This document shows, piece after piece, positions 35,901-48,418 of a DNA stretch of 64,000 nucleotides. The stretch lies in the NCBI GenBank assembly GCA_963978895.1, contig OZ022238.1:51251974-51315973 (forward strand), given 5' to 3'. A model generated the notes under the pieces. It saw only the letters and a program-made list of their open reading frames with translations, ran no database searches and was not told where the DNA came from. Within the stretch, counting starts at the first letter, position 1. Each line of letters starts with the position of its first letter. The DNA is from Erpobdella octoculata (taxonomy: Eukaryota; Annelida; Clitellata; Hirudinida; Erpobdellidae). The translations under genes and the position numbers were made by a program.

Positions 35901-37493
35901 CTGTTATATTATTATCAACATAACTAGCGAATGCTGTTTCAATTAATACATCCGCTGCCATCGTAGTTGAATTCACCAAATTTATTATTATCAACATAAC
36001 CAGCAAAATGCTGTTTCAACACATCTGCCGTCACCGTAGTCGAATTCACCGACTTTTCCATATAAATCGAAATCTCCACACTCTCCAGGTCTGCATGCGA
36101 CGACGGCTCAGTTCTTCGTCTACTTCCTCAACATACTGCTGACCAGCGTGGCCGGCACTTCCGTGGCCCTCTTCTTCAGTGCCTCCACCAGGCAGCACAC
36201 CATCGGGACGGTCTTCACCGCCCTCGTCTGGGTCATCATGATGGTCTACAGCGGGGTCCTGGTCAACGTCGAAACCATCCCCTACTTCCTGCAGTGGCTC
36301 AACTGGCTGAGCATCTTCAGATACAGCATGAACGTAAGTAATTGTTGTCGTTCGAGAAATTAAATCTCTTTGATTTGTAATTTTTTTTTTGGTTCTGTGC
36401 TATAATATTGCTGGTGTGATGATGATTATGATATTCGTTTCATTTCATCATGACGATCTTTGACACGCGACCGTGTGTCAGCAGAGACTCTTGGCCGCGA
36501 CTTTACCGGTCGGACGTTTTGTCTGTTTTATTCATCGCATGATCAAATATGATGAATGATAGATAACATGTGACATTAGGAAATCTTCTTTTCTTGATTT
36601 TTTTCATTTTGAAAAACGAAATAATTCTTGATTTTTTTTCATTTTGAAAACGAAATAATTTCAGGGATTTCTTGTCAACGAGATGAAAGACATGAAATTC
36701 TGCGATGATCCGGTGACCGACGGCTTCAACGTAACGAAGGGACACTGGTCGGTGACAATTTCGATTTTTCACATTTTTCCTTCTCCTGATTCTCATGAAA
36801 ATGTGAAAATACGGTCGACATTAGAGCCATGCACGAACCAAATTTTTGCTGCCTGGCCCATTTTTACAGGCACAAAATTCCAAGGCTATACACAAAAGCT
36901 CTTGAGTGGCCTGGTTCGTTTTGATAATCTTAATGTGAAGGCCTGACTCTATCTAGTCCAGACATATGTACTTACTTAATTTTTGCATTTTTGTATCCTG
37001 GCTGATTGTTGGCCAGTCGTTATACGAATGTCTTGTGTGAGCAAGAAATAATTGTTTTATCACTTGCGTCTCTGGCATTGAAAGAACTTCATGTTCATCA
37101 AGACATTTGAACACACGTGTTCATCAAGACATTTGAACACACGTGTTCATCAAGACATTTGAACACATGTGGTTCATACCTGGAGTAGTGATACTTAATG
37201 TCTCTAAATTGTCTTTAACTGTTTTGCATTTATTGTTTTGTATTTTTATTATTCACTGTGCTTATTATCATTATTATTATCATATAAATATGATATAATT
37301 TTTTTTGCTTTTTATGCATCTGAATATTTTTTTCCACAGCCATTCCGGTAACAGCTACCTGGAAAATCAGGGAATTCCCTACCTGGAACCGATTCACCTG
37401 TGGATCAACGAGATAGCTCTCGCAGTGATTGCTTTTGCCTTCCTCTTCTTCACCTTCGTTCAGTTGAGAAGATCGGTGAAGGTGAACCTGTGA
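25839..37493 (+). CDS. ABCG2: ABCG2-type half transporter
   Basis: ATP-driven efflux half transporter (reverse ABC2 order, ATPase then six membrane spans). Exons: 25839-26149, 27174-27233, 27428-27542, 28482-28628, 29006-29163, 29931-30082, 31533-31637, 32557-32632, 33171-33270, 34359-34424, 34648-34742, 34936-35025, 35369-35493, 36089-36333, 36665-36747, 37340-37493. All phases join to 693 residues. Walker [10 protein letters not shown] (about 116-124), Q-loop YVIQDD, signature [10 protein letters not shown] (220-), Walker B ILFLDE (240-245), H-loop [10 protein letters not shown] (His 277). Membrane part: [32 protein letters not shown]. Extracellular loop 3 keeps cysteines (MKFCDD, GHCHSG), as in ABCG2, where such cysteines form disulfides. 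Exon 1 gives a longer, charged N-terminus than the human protein. Two in-frame ATGs (25839, 25842) start it. Confidence 0.95.
29224..29305 (+). mobile_element. tRNA-derived SINE head in ABCG2 intron
   Basis: GGTCGGTGGCTCAGTTGATA contains a box A (TGGCTCAGTTGA), and GTGGGTTTGATTC a box B. The tail is (TA)n then (TGTA)n to 29,404. The same unit occurs at 49,905-49,985 and 53,064-53,144. The extra distance between boxes makes a functional tRNA unlikely. Confidence 0.65.
31271..31532 (+). repeat. Duplicated 3' splice-site blocks before an ABCG2 exon
   Basis: GCAGGTTACATATGCGAG, the acceptor and first 14 nt of the exon at 31,533, occurs three more times in the intron (GTTACAT at 31,271, 31,431 and 31,482). 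In the copies GAG is followed by TGA, so use of a copy would stop translation. Confidence 0.85.
33488..34206 (+). repeat. 24-bp minisatellite, about 30 copies, in ABCG2 intron
   Basis: Nearly perfect repeats of a 24-nt unit starting ATTATGGTGTCAGATAATTG. The only visible variants are one GTAATT near the start and TCTGATAATTGCAATATT at the end. Open frames on both strands ([16 protein letters not shown]) are a by-product of the 24-nt period. Confidence 0.95.
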
Positions 37494-37690
37494 TCAACAT
37501 CAAATCAACCTTTCTCTTCTACACATACCTGTAAATATTTATGCTAGTACAGGTTTCAGGATACGATCGTTTTATTTTTTTCGTAACTGTTTTCCTTTTC
37601 TGGTCAAACAGTTCGTTTTTGTACTTGTCATGAATATGCAGGCCGTACGGACATAGGTACTCGATTGGTGTCTAGGTTATTTGAGTATGT

Positions 37691-39151
37691 ACACCAACAA
37701 TTTGCTTGTTTGTATATGTGTGTGTGTGTGTGTGCGTTTTTCTTCTTCTTCCTGGTGGTTTGTAGACAATGTGTACGCTCTTGTGTTCATCATGATATTT
37801 ATTGTATCGTCTAGCTAGCTTCAGATGTATCTTCTCTTATTCTTTTCCCGTTTTAAGGGACGGTTGTTATGTTTGCGCGTAATTTTTTTTTTAAATCGTT
37901 TAATAAATCGATGAAAAATGTTTCGTAATTCAAAGTTTGTTTTGTATGCTCGCAGGCCAACCAGTGAAAATCGTTTAATTTGGCGAATCATTGATTTATA
38001 CGATATCTTTTTTTTATTATTATTATTATTATAATTTTTCAAAAAAAATAAATATTGGTTTTTATATCAAGTTGATGAGACAAATAAAACTGTTGTCTTA
38101 AAGAAAAGGTATGTTCACAGTGCTGGGTATATATGTGTTTGCTGTGTAATCTCCAAAGTAGGATTTTTTTTAAATTTACTGTAGTTTACAGTCTTTCGCA
38201 CAAGTTTTTCTTTTTAATATGGGTAATTAATACAGTAAGAGGAAATGGAATTTACTTAGGACAAAATTGTTTTTGTTCTGTAAATAATTATTAAAGGCTT
38301 TGAATCGAATGCATTCCCTTGATCGAGTTTACTTTTATAGCAATGATTTGTTCAAAGTACCTGATCCTATTGAATTAGTATGATTTGTGGCCAAAAACCG
38401 TGTGTTCAGAAATTAATTCACGTGAGTCGTGGTTTCAAAACGTAGAGATCGATCTGTTTAACCTCATCGTTATTATTTTAGTAGAGACGCACGTAATTGT
38501 TATTGCATAAATAATTGAATACATATTATGTATGTATACATACATACATGCATGCATGCTTGCATATCTGTCAATACGTTCGATTTGCCGCATCATGGTT
38601 CTTGTGTTACATAGCGCTTACCAAAACAAGCTTGTTTTTAGTTAGATGATTTATTTATTGTTACGACCAGTTGTAATGATTGACATATAACAGTATTGCT
38701 TCCTTCAAACTGTAGTGTTTCGTTGAAAAGATACTGGATTATGTGATGTCAGGATAGCTAGACTCTCTTATTGTTATATAGTTATTACCTACTGTTAATA
38801 TTAAGTTTGTGTTTTTGTTTTTCGCGTTGAAATCTTTAAATCTTTCTCTAGTTGATAATGATCGTAATAAATAAGTAATACAAAACACTTTAACTTATTT
38901 TCAACTTCAACTTATTTTAGTTTCTGCTGCTTTAAGCCAGTCATTTAAGAGACCTACCTGTTGTCAGCTGAATTCACACATATATATATATGGTACTTTA
39001 ATTGTTATCAGTTTTTTATTGCTGGTAAAAGAGCTCAGCTGAAGTTGATTTTATTAAATACTAGCAGTGCCCGTAGCGGCTTCGCTCGCATGAAATTAGA
39101 GAATTTGAACCTTGCATCCATAGGTGTCGTCTCGGCCCGTCGACAACTTGG
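37691..39151 (+). repeat. Source copy of duplicated ABCG2 3'UTR/flank segment
   Basis: From AACACCAACAATTT-like sequence in the 3'UTR through the polyadenylation signal and about 1 kb of flank, ending 91 bp inside Helitron 39,061-40,728. It recurs with few changes at 50,012-51,582 (plus), and in inverse at about 51,583-53,043. Breakpoints are sharp at both ends. Confidence 0.9.
38083..38088 (+). promoter_or_regulatory. Polyadenylation signal of ABCG2
   Basis: AATAAA 590 nt after the ABCG2 stop, with T/G-rich DNA after it. The block containing it is copied twice more (about 50,390 plus and 52,645 minus). Confidence 0.55.
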
Positions 39152-40728
39152 CCCAGCCCGTTTCAAAACCAAAATTCCTGGCCCGGCACGGCCCGTCTAA
39201 TTTGGGCCCGGCCCGTTTTTACAGGCCTAGAAATTCTATATACTTGATGAAAAACTTCGGCCCGTCCCACCTTGAATTCAGGTTTGGCCCGTCCCGTCTG
39301 AAGACCCTAAAATCACTAAAATGTCTATATGCTTAGTGAAAAACCTCGGCCCGTACCACCTTGATTTAAGATTTAGCCTGGCCCGTAAAAAGACCCTAAA
39401 ATAACGGCTTGGCCCGACCGGTGATAAACTGGACTCAGCTACTTTTAACCGGCACAAAACCTCAAAATACTAAGTTTTACATCTGTAATGCTTGCAGTTG
39501 TTGAGTAGCAGTTATTTTAAAATCAAATAACCCTTATTTTGACCCCACATTAGAAGTCATGGAAACCAAAATTTAAAAAAATGGTGAAACACTTATATCG
39601 TTATTTTTTGAGGCGCTGGTGGCAGAGCGGTAGAGCTTTCGCATGTCGATCGATAGGTCGGCAGTTCAAACCTCGCCGGCGTCACCAGTGTAACTCCTTT
39701 AAGCAAGGAGTTTACTCGCATTTGCTAGAGGGGTAGGCGCCTATAAATGGCTGCCTTTGCAAGTACCCTCCCTCTCTGGCCTTGAGCAAGACATGTCTTG
39801 ATAAGGCGTATGCTAAATCTCAATAAAAAATACTAATTTTTACATCTGTAGCATTCACAGTTTTTAAGTAGCAGTTACTTTAAAAACCAAGTAATCCTAT
39901 TTTCCACCCCACATTTAAAGTCCTGGAAACCAAATTTGTAAAAAATGGTGAAACACGTAAATCATTATTTTTAGATTAGAAACTAAATAATGATTTTTAT
40001 TTTGTTGCATTTACTGTTTTTTAGCAGCAGTTACTTTAAAAACCAAATAACCTTATTTTCCACCCCACATTTGAGGTCCTGAAAGAAAAATTTTCAAAAA
40101 TGGTGAAATACGTATATCATTATTTTTAGATTAGAAACTAAATACCGATTTTTACTTTTGTAGCATTTACAGTTTTTGAGTAGCAGTTACTACAAAAAAC
40201 AAATAACCCTATTTTCCACCCCACATTTGAGGTCCTGGAAATCAAATTTTCAAAAAATGCTAAAACACGTATTTCATTATTTTTTGAGTAGAAACTAAAT
40301 ACTAATTTTTACTCCTGTAGCATTCACAGTTTTTGAATAGCAGCTACTTTAAAAACCAAATAACCTAATTTTCCAACCCACATTTGAAGTCCCGGAAACC
40401 GAATTTTCCAAAAATGGTAAAACACGTATCTTTTTATTTTTCAAGAAGAATCCATATACCAAATTTCAAAATCTCCTCATTTTTGGTTTTCGAGATATAC
40501 ATTGTTTTAGAAAAAAGTTTGTTTTCCAGTTTCTTCCCTTCAGGAGCAAAATTTTTAAAAATCCTTTCTTAGCGGATGCTTACGCAATAAAAGTAATATA
40601 AGTTCCAAATTTCACGTTTCTAGGATGAGGCGTTTGAGCTCGGCGTTGATTATCAGTCAGTCAGTCAGTCAGTCAGTCAGTCAGTCAGTCAGTCAGTCAG
40701 TCAGGACATGTTCTTTTATATATATAGA
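39061..40728 (-). mobile_element. Non-autonomous Helitron (family H2), copy a
   Basis: On the minus strand it starts TCTATATATATAAAAGAACA, has (TGAC)n, then several ~150-bp internal repeats (around AAAAACTGTAAATGCTACA), then GGCCGGGCC-rich DNA. It ends GCGAAGCCGCTACGGGCACT-GCTAG, a short hairpin before a Helitron-type CTAG, with host T following. No coding capacity. It is interrupted by a SINE at 39,609-39,830. Confidence 0.78.
39609..39830 (+). mobile_element. tRNA-derived SINE nested in Helitron H2a
   Basis: GAGGCGCTGGTGGCAGAGCG head (box A), GGCAGTTCAAACCTC (box B), AAGCAAGGAGTT body, CAATAAAAAA tail. It is the single-headed form of the element at 14,920-15,228. Other H2 copies lack it at this place, so it inserted later. 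Confidence 0.78.
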
Positions 40729-40739
40729 TATACAAATAT

Positions 40740-40882
<143 letters not shown>

Positions 40883-40884
40883 AA

Positions 40885-42024
40885 CTAGCAGTGCCCGTAG
40901 CGGCTTCGCTCGCATGAAATTAGAGAATTTTGAACCGTGCATACATAGTAGAGTACTGCACGGATCAATTTTTTAGGTCTCGGCTCGGACGGTCGACAAC
41001 TTGGCCCAACCCGTTTCAAAAACCGAAATTCCTGGCCCCGCACGGCCCGTCTAATATGGGCCCGGCCCGTTTTTACAGGCCAAGAAGTTCTATATACTTG
41101 ATGAAAAACTTCGGCCCGTCCCACCTTGACTTCAGGTTTAGCCCGGCCCGTCTGAACACCATAAAATCACTAAAATGTCTATATACTTGGCTAAAAATCT
41201 CGGCCCGTCCCACCTTGATTTAAGGTTTGGGCAGAGCCGTATGAAGACCCTAAAATAACGGCTTGGCCCGTCCGTTCGGTGATAAACTGAACTCATCTAC
41301 TTTTAACCGGCACAAAACCTCAAAATACTAATTTTCACATCTGTATCACTTACAGTTTTTGAGTAGCAGTTATTTTAAAATCAAATAACCCTTTTTCCAC
41401 TTCACATTTGAGGTCCTGGAAACCAAATTTTAAAATTGGTGAAACACGTATATCCTTATTTTTAGAATAGAAACTAAATACTAATTTTTACATCTGTGGT
41501 ATTTACAGTGTTTGAGTAGCAGTTACTTTAAAAAACAAATAACCCTATTTTCCACCCCACATTTAAAGTCCTGTAAACCAAATTTTCAAAAAATGCTGAA
41601 ACACGTATTTCATTATTTTTAGAGTAAAAACTAAATACTAATTTTTACTCCTGTAGCATTCACAGTTTTTGAGTAGCAGCTACTTTAAAAACCAAATAAC
41701 CCAATTTTCCAACTCACATTTGAGGTCCGGGAAACCGAATTTTAAAAAAATGGTGAAACACCTATCTTTTTATTTTTCAAGAAGAATCCATATACCAAAT
41801 TTCAAAATCTCTTCATTTTTGGTTTTCGAGATATACATTGTTTTAGTAAAAAGTTTGTTTTCCAGTTTCTTCCCCTCTGGAGCAAAATTTTTAAAAATCC
41901 TTTCTTAGTGGATGCTTACGCAATAAAAGTAATATAAGTTCCAAATTTCACGTTCCTAGGATAAGGCGTTTGAGCTCGGCGTTGATTATCAGTCAGTCAG
42001 GACATGTTCTTTTATATATATAGA
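40885..42024 (-). mobile_element. Non-autonomous Helitron (family H2), copy b
   Basis: Same 3' end (CTAG at 40,885-40,888 on this strand's complement) and 5' TCTATATATATAAAAGAACA as copy a. It has fewer internal repeats (1,140 bp). Almost identical to copy e (61,624-63,315) in the same orientation, which points to recent activity. Confidence 0.78.
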
Positions 42025-42047
42025 TATATATATATATATATATATAT

Positions 42048-42184
42048 GTCTCAACTTCAGACTCGAACCCACGACTGTCGGATCGGCAACACCGCCTGGC
42101 ATCATGCCAACTACCTTACCATCTGCGCCACTTCCACCGCCTGGCATCATGCCAACTACCATACCATCTGCGCCACTTCCACCG
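42048..42184 (-). mobile_element. tRNA-derived SINE head, partly duplicated
   Basis: On the minus strand: box A TGGCGCAGATGG and box B GGGTTCGAGTC. A ~50-bp block around TGGCATGATGCCAGGCGGTG is doubled. No long body is seen; (TA)n adjoins. Confidence 0.6.
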
Positions 42185-42194
42185 CCAAAAAACA

Positions 42195-42467
42195 GTGGTT
42201 GTTAAGCGCTTTTGTTGGGATATATTGAACACAACACTCTATTATCAGGTACCAGAAGCAACAGTTGAATACTTCAGTCCTCTGATTGCGCTAGATCTGA
42301 TATCGGCACCAGCTTCGCAAGCTTTTGTGGAGCGACTTTTCTCAGTTTGTGGGATTTTGACATCTGGCAGACGCAACAGGATGGAAAAATCGTTGAATAT
42401 GCGTGCTTGGTTAAAAGTAAACCAAGATCTACTTGTTGACACGGACAGTCAATATTTATTATATTGA
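42195..42467 (+). pseudogene. hAT transposase C-terminal remnant
   Basis: About 70 residues of the hAT dimerisation domain: ISAPASQAFVERLFSVCG, then SGRRNRMEKSLNMRAWLKVN. This is the conserved C-terminal block of hAT transposases. The catalytic DDE part and TIRs are absent. It is adjacent to a SINE, and the first residues read from SINE-flanking DNA are not part of the domain. Confidence 0.8.
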
Positions 42468-42814
42468 AATAAAAATATATGAGCAAAAATTTCAATCGTG
42501 TCGGAATATACTAATAATAACTAAAATAAACTAAAATGATAGCACCAAAGCTATATAAAAACAAAAGTAATTGCATTTAGGATAACTAAAACTAAATAAA
42601 ATAAAAAATGACTTTAGTCAAAACTAACTAAAACTAATATGATTTTCATAACTAAAATATCACTGCATGCTACGGCTTTTTAAACAGCAATATATAGCGC
42701 TTGTCCTATCAATAGTATATATCAATGGTGCCACTAAACAACACACACGTTTATTTGATATTTATATAAAGTATTTCAAAAATTCAAAATACCCTCGCAC
42801 GTGTTATTCTACAA

Positions 42815-43260
42815 GCGGACAGGTCGGTTCACGACGCTGCTTCCTTACTGAATCAACTCCACTGGTTACCAGTGGATAAAAGAATAAAATTTAAAATTGC
42901 TACAATAGCATTCAAGGCTGCTTCAACCTCCACTTCCAGATATCTCTCAACCATGCTACACCCATACACTCCCTCCCGTCAACTCCGCTCTTCAACTCAA
43001 TTTCTTCTTCAACCACAATTTTCACACACTAAGTTTGGTGCACGAGCTTTCTGTGCTGCTGCAGCTCCTCTGGTTTGGAACTCACTTCCTTCCCATATCA
43101 AATCTGCTTCATCTCTTTCCCTCTTTAAACGTACTTTAAAAACTCATCTTTTCGAGTTAAATTAGTTAGTTCATCTCATGTTCACCCGCCTCTGATTCGT
43201 TTACGACATTGGCGTTAAATAAATTTGATTTGATTTGATTGAAATTTGATTTGATTTGAA
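42815..43260 (+). pseudogene. LINE 3' end (CR1/Nimb-type ORF2 C-terminus)
   Basis: Reading LHWLPVDKRIKFKIATIAFK ... YTPSRQLRSS ... WNSLPSHIKSASSLSLFKRT then a stop at 43,163-43,165. This is the standard C-terminus of CR1/jockey-supergroup ORF2. The 3' tail consists of (TTGAT)n repeats to about 43,257. Reverse transcriptase and endonuclease are missing: 5'-truncated. Confidence 0.8.
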
Positions 43261-43535
43261 AATAATAAAAAAACTGTTAAAAGTTTTTTTACATTTAATT
43301 ATAAATTAATTAATTTATATTTTAATTTTGAAGAAAAAAAATTTACTTTCCTTTACAACCGCTGTCCAAAACGTTAAAACCATAAAACACCAACGGATTA
43401 AAAAATTTTTTCCAAAATTGATATATGCAACCTGCTAAATGTTTTACTTAAGTGTACAAAATTTAAGTGAAATCTGTTCGGCGGTTTTTGAGTTTTAGCC
43501 AGACATCGCACAGCTATATATATATATCAGTGGAT

Positions 43536-43877
<342 letters not shown>

Positions 43878-43952
43878 CTACTTTAATTATTATCAGTTTT
43901 TTATTGCTGGTAAAAGAGCTCAGCTGAAGTTGATTTTATTAAATTTATACAA

Positions 43953-44052
<100 letters not shown>

Positions 44053-44114
44053 ATATACTACATAATTACTCTATTTTATTATTTTCATATAACATATTTT
44101 AGCACTTTTAAAAA

Positions 44115-45893
44115 ATGAGTTATAGTCTAAATCACCTAATATCATTAAAATGTTCATGCACAAATTTTATCTTATTCAACTTCAAGGAAATTTTTCTCGA
44201 ACCGTCTTTTGAAATGAAATGTCTTCCTTTCAAAGTTAAAAACAGCGTCAAATTGTCGTCATTTCTTTTTGCAGAAATAATTTTAAGAAGTGAGAAATTA
44301 GGAATGGAACTGCAACACGAACATTTAATTCCATTTTATTTGAAGTTTGACTGTTATCGTGAAATAACGCTTAAGGAAGTTGAAATAGACAAATTTATTC
44401 AGCCTTTAAAAGTAATCGTAAAGAGAGGAAATCTAAGTCGTATTTCGTTGGCTGGGAATTCATTTTACGATGTAGAGCGCATGAATTATGATTGTGACAA
44501 ATATAAACAGTCAGGAAATTTTTATCATCAATTCTGCATGAATCCATCGTTGTCTCTGAATTTGGAACATTTAGAATTAGATGTTTTATGTTCAGATATC
44601 ACAAGTTATTACAAAGATTGTGTAGACAATTCTGCATGGTTGTGTCCTAAATTAGTACAACTTTCTCTGCGTTGCGTTTGTAGGAATGAAACCCACGCAA
44701 AAGAGGATTTAATTGATATTCTTAAAGTAAAATTCCCTTGCGAAAACTTAAAAATTTTAAGCATCTCTGGCTGTGGGTATGCAAGGAAAACAACAGACAA
44801 GTTTTTCCGGTTTGTTTGTCTTCGAAAACTAGCTATAAACACGTTTGTTGGTGAATCATTAGAAGAACTGGTCGACTCAATATCATGTCTTTCTAATTTA
44901 ACTTGGCTTGACATGAGTCATAACAAATGTTTTAGATTAATTAATAACACGAATTTAGAATTAATATACACAATGATAGAAAAATTACCTGATTTAGTTT
45001 ATTTGGATATAAGTAATATGATAATTACACGTGAAGGATCTGTTACGTGGAAGCACGCAAGAAGTTTTCAGTATCTAGGGTTGCGTTTTAGTAGTTGGTA
45101 CGGTGGATTTGATACGCTTCTAAATGAAAACATAAACTCTAAAATTGTAAGTACCTTTGCCACATTTGATGGAATCATAGCGTCAATAGAGAGCGTTCTC
45201 AGGAAAAATGAAATGTGGTTAAGGTGCATTCAAATATTGAGTATTGTTGCAACAGAAAAAGAGTATAAATCACTTATAAGAGACAACATTTCTATTATTA
45301 CTGACTTTATATTCCAAGGACTTTACTGTTACAATTCTTCCAAAGGCAATGCATTTAAAATAATTCTGCAATTTATTCCTGTTTTGTCCAAAATTGGTTT
45401 AAAAAAAAAAGTTTTAAAAATGTTTATAAAAGTTATGTTGAATTCTAAACACAAAAAAACTTTTATAAAATTTCTGACTCTGAGAGATACAGATAATGTG
45501 GTATGGAATGAGTTATTATCATCCGATCACAATTATATTTCTATTCTTTTTTCACTCAGTGATGAAAGGTTCTTTGTTCACTATCTAATAACGGCATATG
45601 AAAAATATTTCAAGTTAAAAAAACGAATTATTCCAGAGTTTCGCACTATTTTAACATGTGTTAAATTAAAATCAAATGATACTAATGATGCTGATGATAA
45701 AAGACTTGTAACAGATTTCTTCGAAAGGCATACAGAAGTGCAACAAGGAATTAATACCCGAATCCTAACAATAACACTTGACAGAATAGATGATATTGAC
45801 AGAAGCAACTTGAAATATATTCCGAGAAAAAAAAAATTCCCCGAGAAAATTCATACAGCCGCCATTACACCATGTCAGAAGATTATTTTATGA
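44115..45893 (+). CDS. Intronless leucine-rich ZYG11/ZER1-like protein, left copy (592 aa)
   Basis: Single uninterrupted frame. Leucine-rich repeats run over about residues 110-330: [44 protein letters not shown]. They are followed by FQYLGLRF and a helical, armadillo-like C-terminal half. The order LDIS / LPxLxxLDIS / RSxQ(F/Y)LGL matches ZYG11-family proteins, substrate receptors of cullin-2 ubiquitin ligases. It is shorter than vertebrate ZYG11B (~740 aa), mainly at the C-terminus. The start ATG follows (TA)n. Lack of introns suggests retroposition or capture; an open frame in both arms argues for recent or continuing function. Assignment is by pattern, not search. Confidence 0.5.
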   Translation: MSYSLNHLISLKCSCTNFILFNFKEIFLEPSFEMKCLPFKVKNSVKLSSFLFAEIILRSEKLGMELQHEHLIPFYLKFDCYREITLKEVEIDKFIQPLKVIVKRGNLSRISLAGNSFYDVERMNYDCDKYKQSGNFYHQFCMNPSLSLNLEHLELDVLCSDITSYYKDCVDNSAWLCPKLVQLSLRCVCRNETHAKEDLIDILKVKFPCENLKILSISGCGYARKTTDKFFRFVCLRKLAINTFVGESLEELVDSISCLSNLTWLDMSHNKCFRLINNTNLELIYTMIEKLPDLVYLDISNMIITREGSVTWKHARSFQYLGLRFSSWYGGFDTLLNENINSKIVSTFATFDGIIASIESVLRKNEMWLRCIQILSIVATEKEYKSLIRDNISIITDFIFQGLYCYNSSKGNAFKIILQFIPVLSKIGLKKKVLKMFIKVMLNSKHKKTFIKFLTLRDTDNVVWNELLSSDHNYISILFSLSDERFFVHYLITAYEKYFKLKKRIIPEFRTILTCVKLKSNDTNDADDKRLVTDFFERHTEVQQGINTRILTITLDRIDDIDRSNLKYIPRKKKFPEKIHTAAITPCQKIIL

Positions 45894-46413
45894 TTATATG
45901 ATCTGGTAAAGAAACACTTCTAGATCATTAACCACAAAAACGACGAACTACACCCAAACAAATCCCGGCATAATCAATCGTTGGAATAGCACGACTATAA
46001 ACCACTTATTGTTTTTTTTGTATCATTCTAATAAATTTTTATTAAAAACTTTTGGAAAAACTTTGTCTATGAAAACGTCGTTTGAATCATAATATAAAAA
46101 ATAAACTTTCACGAATAGGTTTATGTTTTTTCAAAACATGTAATAAAATATTTAAAAGAACTTCTAAAAATACCACGTTTTTGTGAACTAAAAAAAAAGA
46201 AAATAATTTTTCTCTGGGCTGTGTGAGAAATGTCTTGATGGAGACATGCGTTAATTGTGGACATTCGTATAACAAACAAGCCATACATTTTCAACACTTA
46301 AAACGTGGAACGCCTTTTACTAAATGCAAGCGCTCTTACCAACTCTTACCAACTAAGGGGATAGTTGATGAAATTAATTTAGGTTATAATATATATATAT
46401 ATATATATATATA

Positions 46414-46950
46414 CTAGCGGGGTTACCCGGCGTTGCCCGGGGTTTTTTAGAGGTTTTTCTAATGTTTGTCTCTCTCGCTCCCGTTTCCTTCTCCACTTTC
46501 CCGTTTTCGTCGCGTTCCCGGTCGCTTTTCCGCTCTCGGTCGTTTTCCAGCTCCCGTTCGCTTTCCCGCTCAGAAGTTTTGTTATCGATTTTCTCTCTTG
46601 CTCGCGTTTCCTTCCAAGCTTGCTCTCCCGATTCCAGTCGCTTTCTGCGTTCCCGGTCGCTTTCCGCGTTCCCGGTCGCTTTCCCGTTCCCGGTCGCTTT
46701 CCCGTTCCCGGTCGCTTTCCCGTTCCCGGTCGTTTTCCCGTTCCCGGTCGCTTTCCCGTTCGCGGTCGCTTTCCCGTTCCCGGTCGCTTTCCCGTTCCCG
46801 CTCACGTTTGCTCTCCCGTTCCCGGTCATGCTTGCTCTCCCATTCCCGGTCACGGTTGCTCTCCCGTTCACGCTCATTTTTTCTTTTCCATTCTTTCATA
46901 ACTTCTGTTAGCCTATAAAACGTAAAATAGATTTGCTAAGACTATATATA
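46414..46950 (-). mobile_element. Helitron family H3 copy, left arm
   Basis: Minus-strand 3' end: CCCGGGCAACGCCGGGT hairpin, then AACCCCGCTAG at 46,414 with host TA after it. The interior is an 18-bp tandem repeat (GGGAACGGGAAAGCGACC, about 8 copies) that reads RERESD in one frame. The 5' TC end is not sharply defined in the flanking TA run. Confidence 0.65.
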
Positions 46951-47249
46951 TATATGAATGTTTGTGGGTTAGTTTGTCTATTATAGAAACGGGAAAGCGA
47001 CCCGGAACGGACAGCGAGCGGGAACGGAAAAGCAAGCGTGAGCGGGAATGGGAGAGCAAACGTGAGCGGGAAAGCGACCGGAAGTGGTAATGCGACCGGC
47101 AGCGGGAAAGCGACCGGCAGCGGGAAAACGACCGAAAACGGGAAAGCGAACGGGAGTGGGAAAGCAGGTGGGAAAGGAAACGGGAGAGAAAGAGACAAAC
47201 ATTAGAAAAACCTCTAAAAAACCCGGGCAACGCCGGGTATCTCCGCTAG
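46951..47249 (+). mobile_element. Helitron family H3, short plus-strand copy
   Basis: Starts near GAATGTTTGTGGGTTAGTTT and ends CCCGGGCAACGCCGGGTATC-TCCGCTAG at 47,249, with host T following. It shares the GAAAGCGACC repeat and the CATTAGAAAAACCTC subterminal region with its neighbour but is in opposite orientation. Confidence 0.65.
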
Positions 47250-48139
47250 TACATACATAAACACACACACAGACACACATACATACACATACATACATAC
47301 ACACATACATACGCACATACATATATATATAGTTCCCGCTCGCTCACCCGCTCCGCTCCGCTCATTTTGTGACGGATTTCAAATTTTTTTTTATATTTGA
47401 CTCTTCTTGACTCTCAAGGTTGTGTGAAAATTTCATTACGATCGGATGAATGGTGTAGCAATGCATAAAGGCCATTAACATATAAACATAAATACATATA
47501 TACATATATACATCTATATATATAAAAGGAAGTCGGGTTTGTGTTACGACACTTATAACTCAAGAACGGCTAAACCGATTTTAGAGATTTTTGATTTATT
47601 GGATTTCTCTCAGCTCCTATTAACAGAATAACTAAAAAAAATTGACATTGAACCATGGAGTGGCCCATGGGGACCGCAGTATGTACCCCGGTAGTTAAAC
47701 AGCCTTAACAGTGCGTCCTAGATAAAAACTTCAAATGGCAAAGTTGTAGAGCACCCTAAATTTTCAAATTGGAGTTTGGGTTATCGAGATATACAGATGT
47801 TTAATTTTCCGCGACATGATATTTATGCGTAAATGGGGTAGAGCGCATGTTATTAAATTTTCTAACTATTTCATTGTTTACAATTGAAAATCTCACAGAA
47901 AAAATTAAGTAAATATTTTTTTCAATTAAAATATAAAAAAAAATAATTGTTTATGGGCCATAAAAATATAAAAGATATTTTTAGCATAGATATATGATTT
48001 TCAGTTTCGCATTTTCCGTTTTCCATTTAGCATTAACAAACTGTCAATGCTGTTCTGTCAATATTATATTTTCGTTCGTTGGAATTAATTTGCGAGTTTT
48101 AAAGTTTTATTACTTTTAACAAAAACATTATTAATAACA

Positions 48140-48418
48140 ATGCCGCGACCCAGAAGATCTAATCTTTCCCAAAATAGCCGTCAGGCAATTAGGCATCGGA
48201 ACAATGTTAACCAATCCACCGCGGAAGAACTGGAATTAGCGCGAGAAAGGCGCCGCGTTAGTATGGCCAGGCTTCGTGCTTCTCGAAGACAAGAGCAAAA
48301 TGATTTACTCCCCGAAACTGCTTATGTCAGTGATCAACAAACAGTTAATTTTCGACACACATCTGCAAATTTGAATCGAGCAGAGGTGGAACTGGAAAGA
48401 CGTTTCTCATGTCTTTGA
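48140..48418 (+). pseudogene. Helitron RepHel N-terminus, fused to helicase by deletion
   Basis: Starts MPRPRRSNLSQNSR and is rich in Arg/Glu (ARERRRVSMARLRASRRQ), the usual basic N-terminus of animal Helitron proteins. At about 48,385 the sequence switches, in another frame, to GGTGKTFLMSL, the Walker A of the helicase. More than 1,000 residues (zinc finger, Rep) are absent. Confidence 0.75.

Noticed and set aside
46087..46284. 65-residue minus-strand ORF, repeated at 58,283-58,480
   Set aside because: Its conservation only reflects the palindrome; no recognisable domain, and it overlaps the 3' flank of the ZYG11-like ORF.
46374..46918. GNGKAT, RERESD, PVPGRF and RSRSLS repeat proteins
   Set aside because: 18-bp Helitron repeat, open in many frames on both strands; no sign of selection on one frame.
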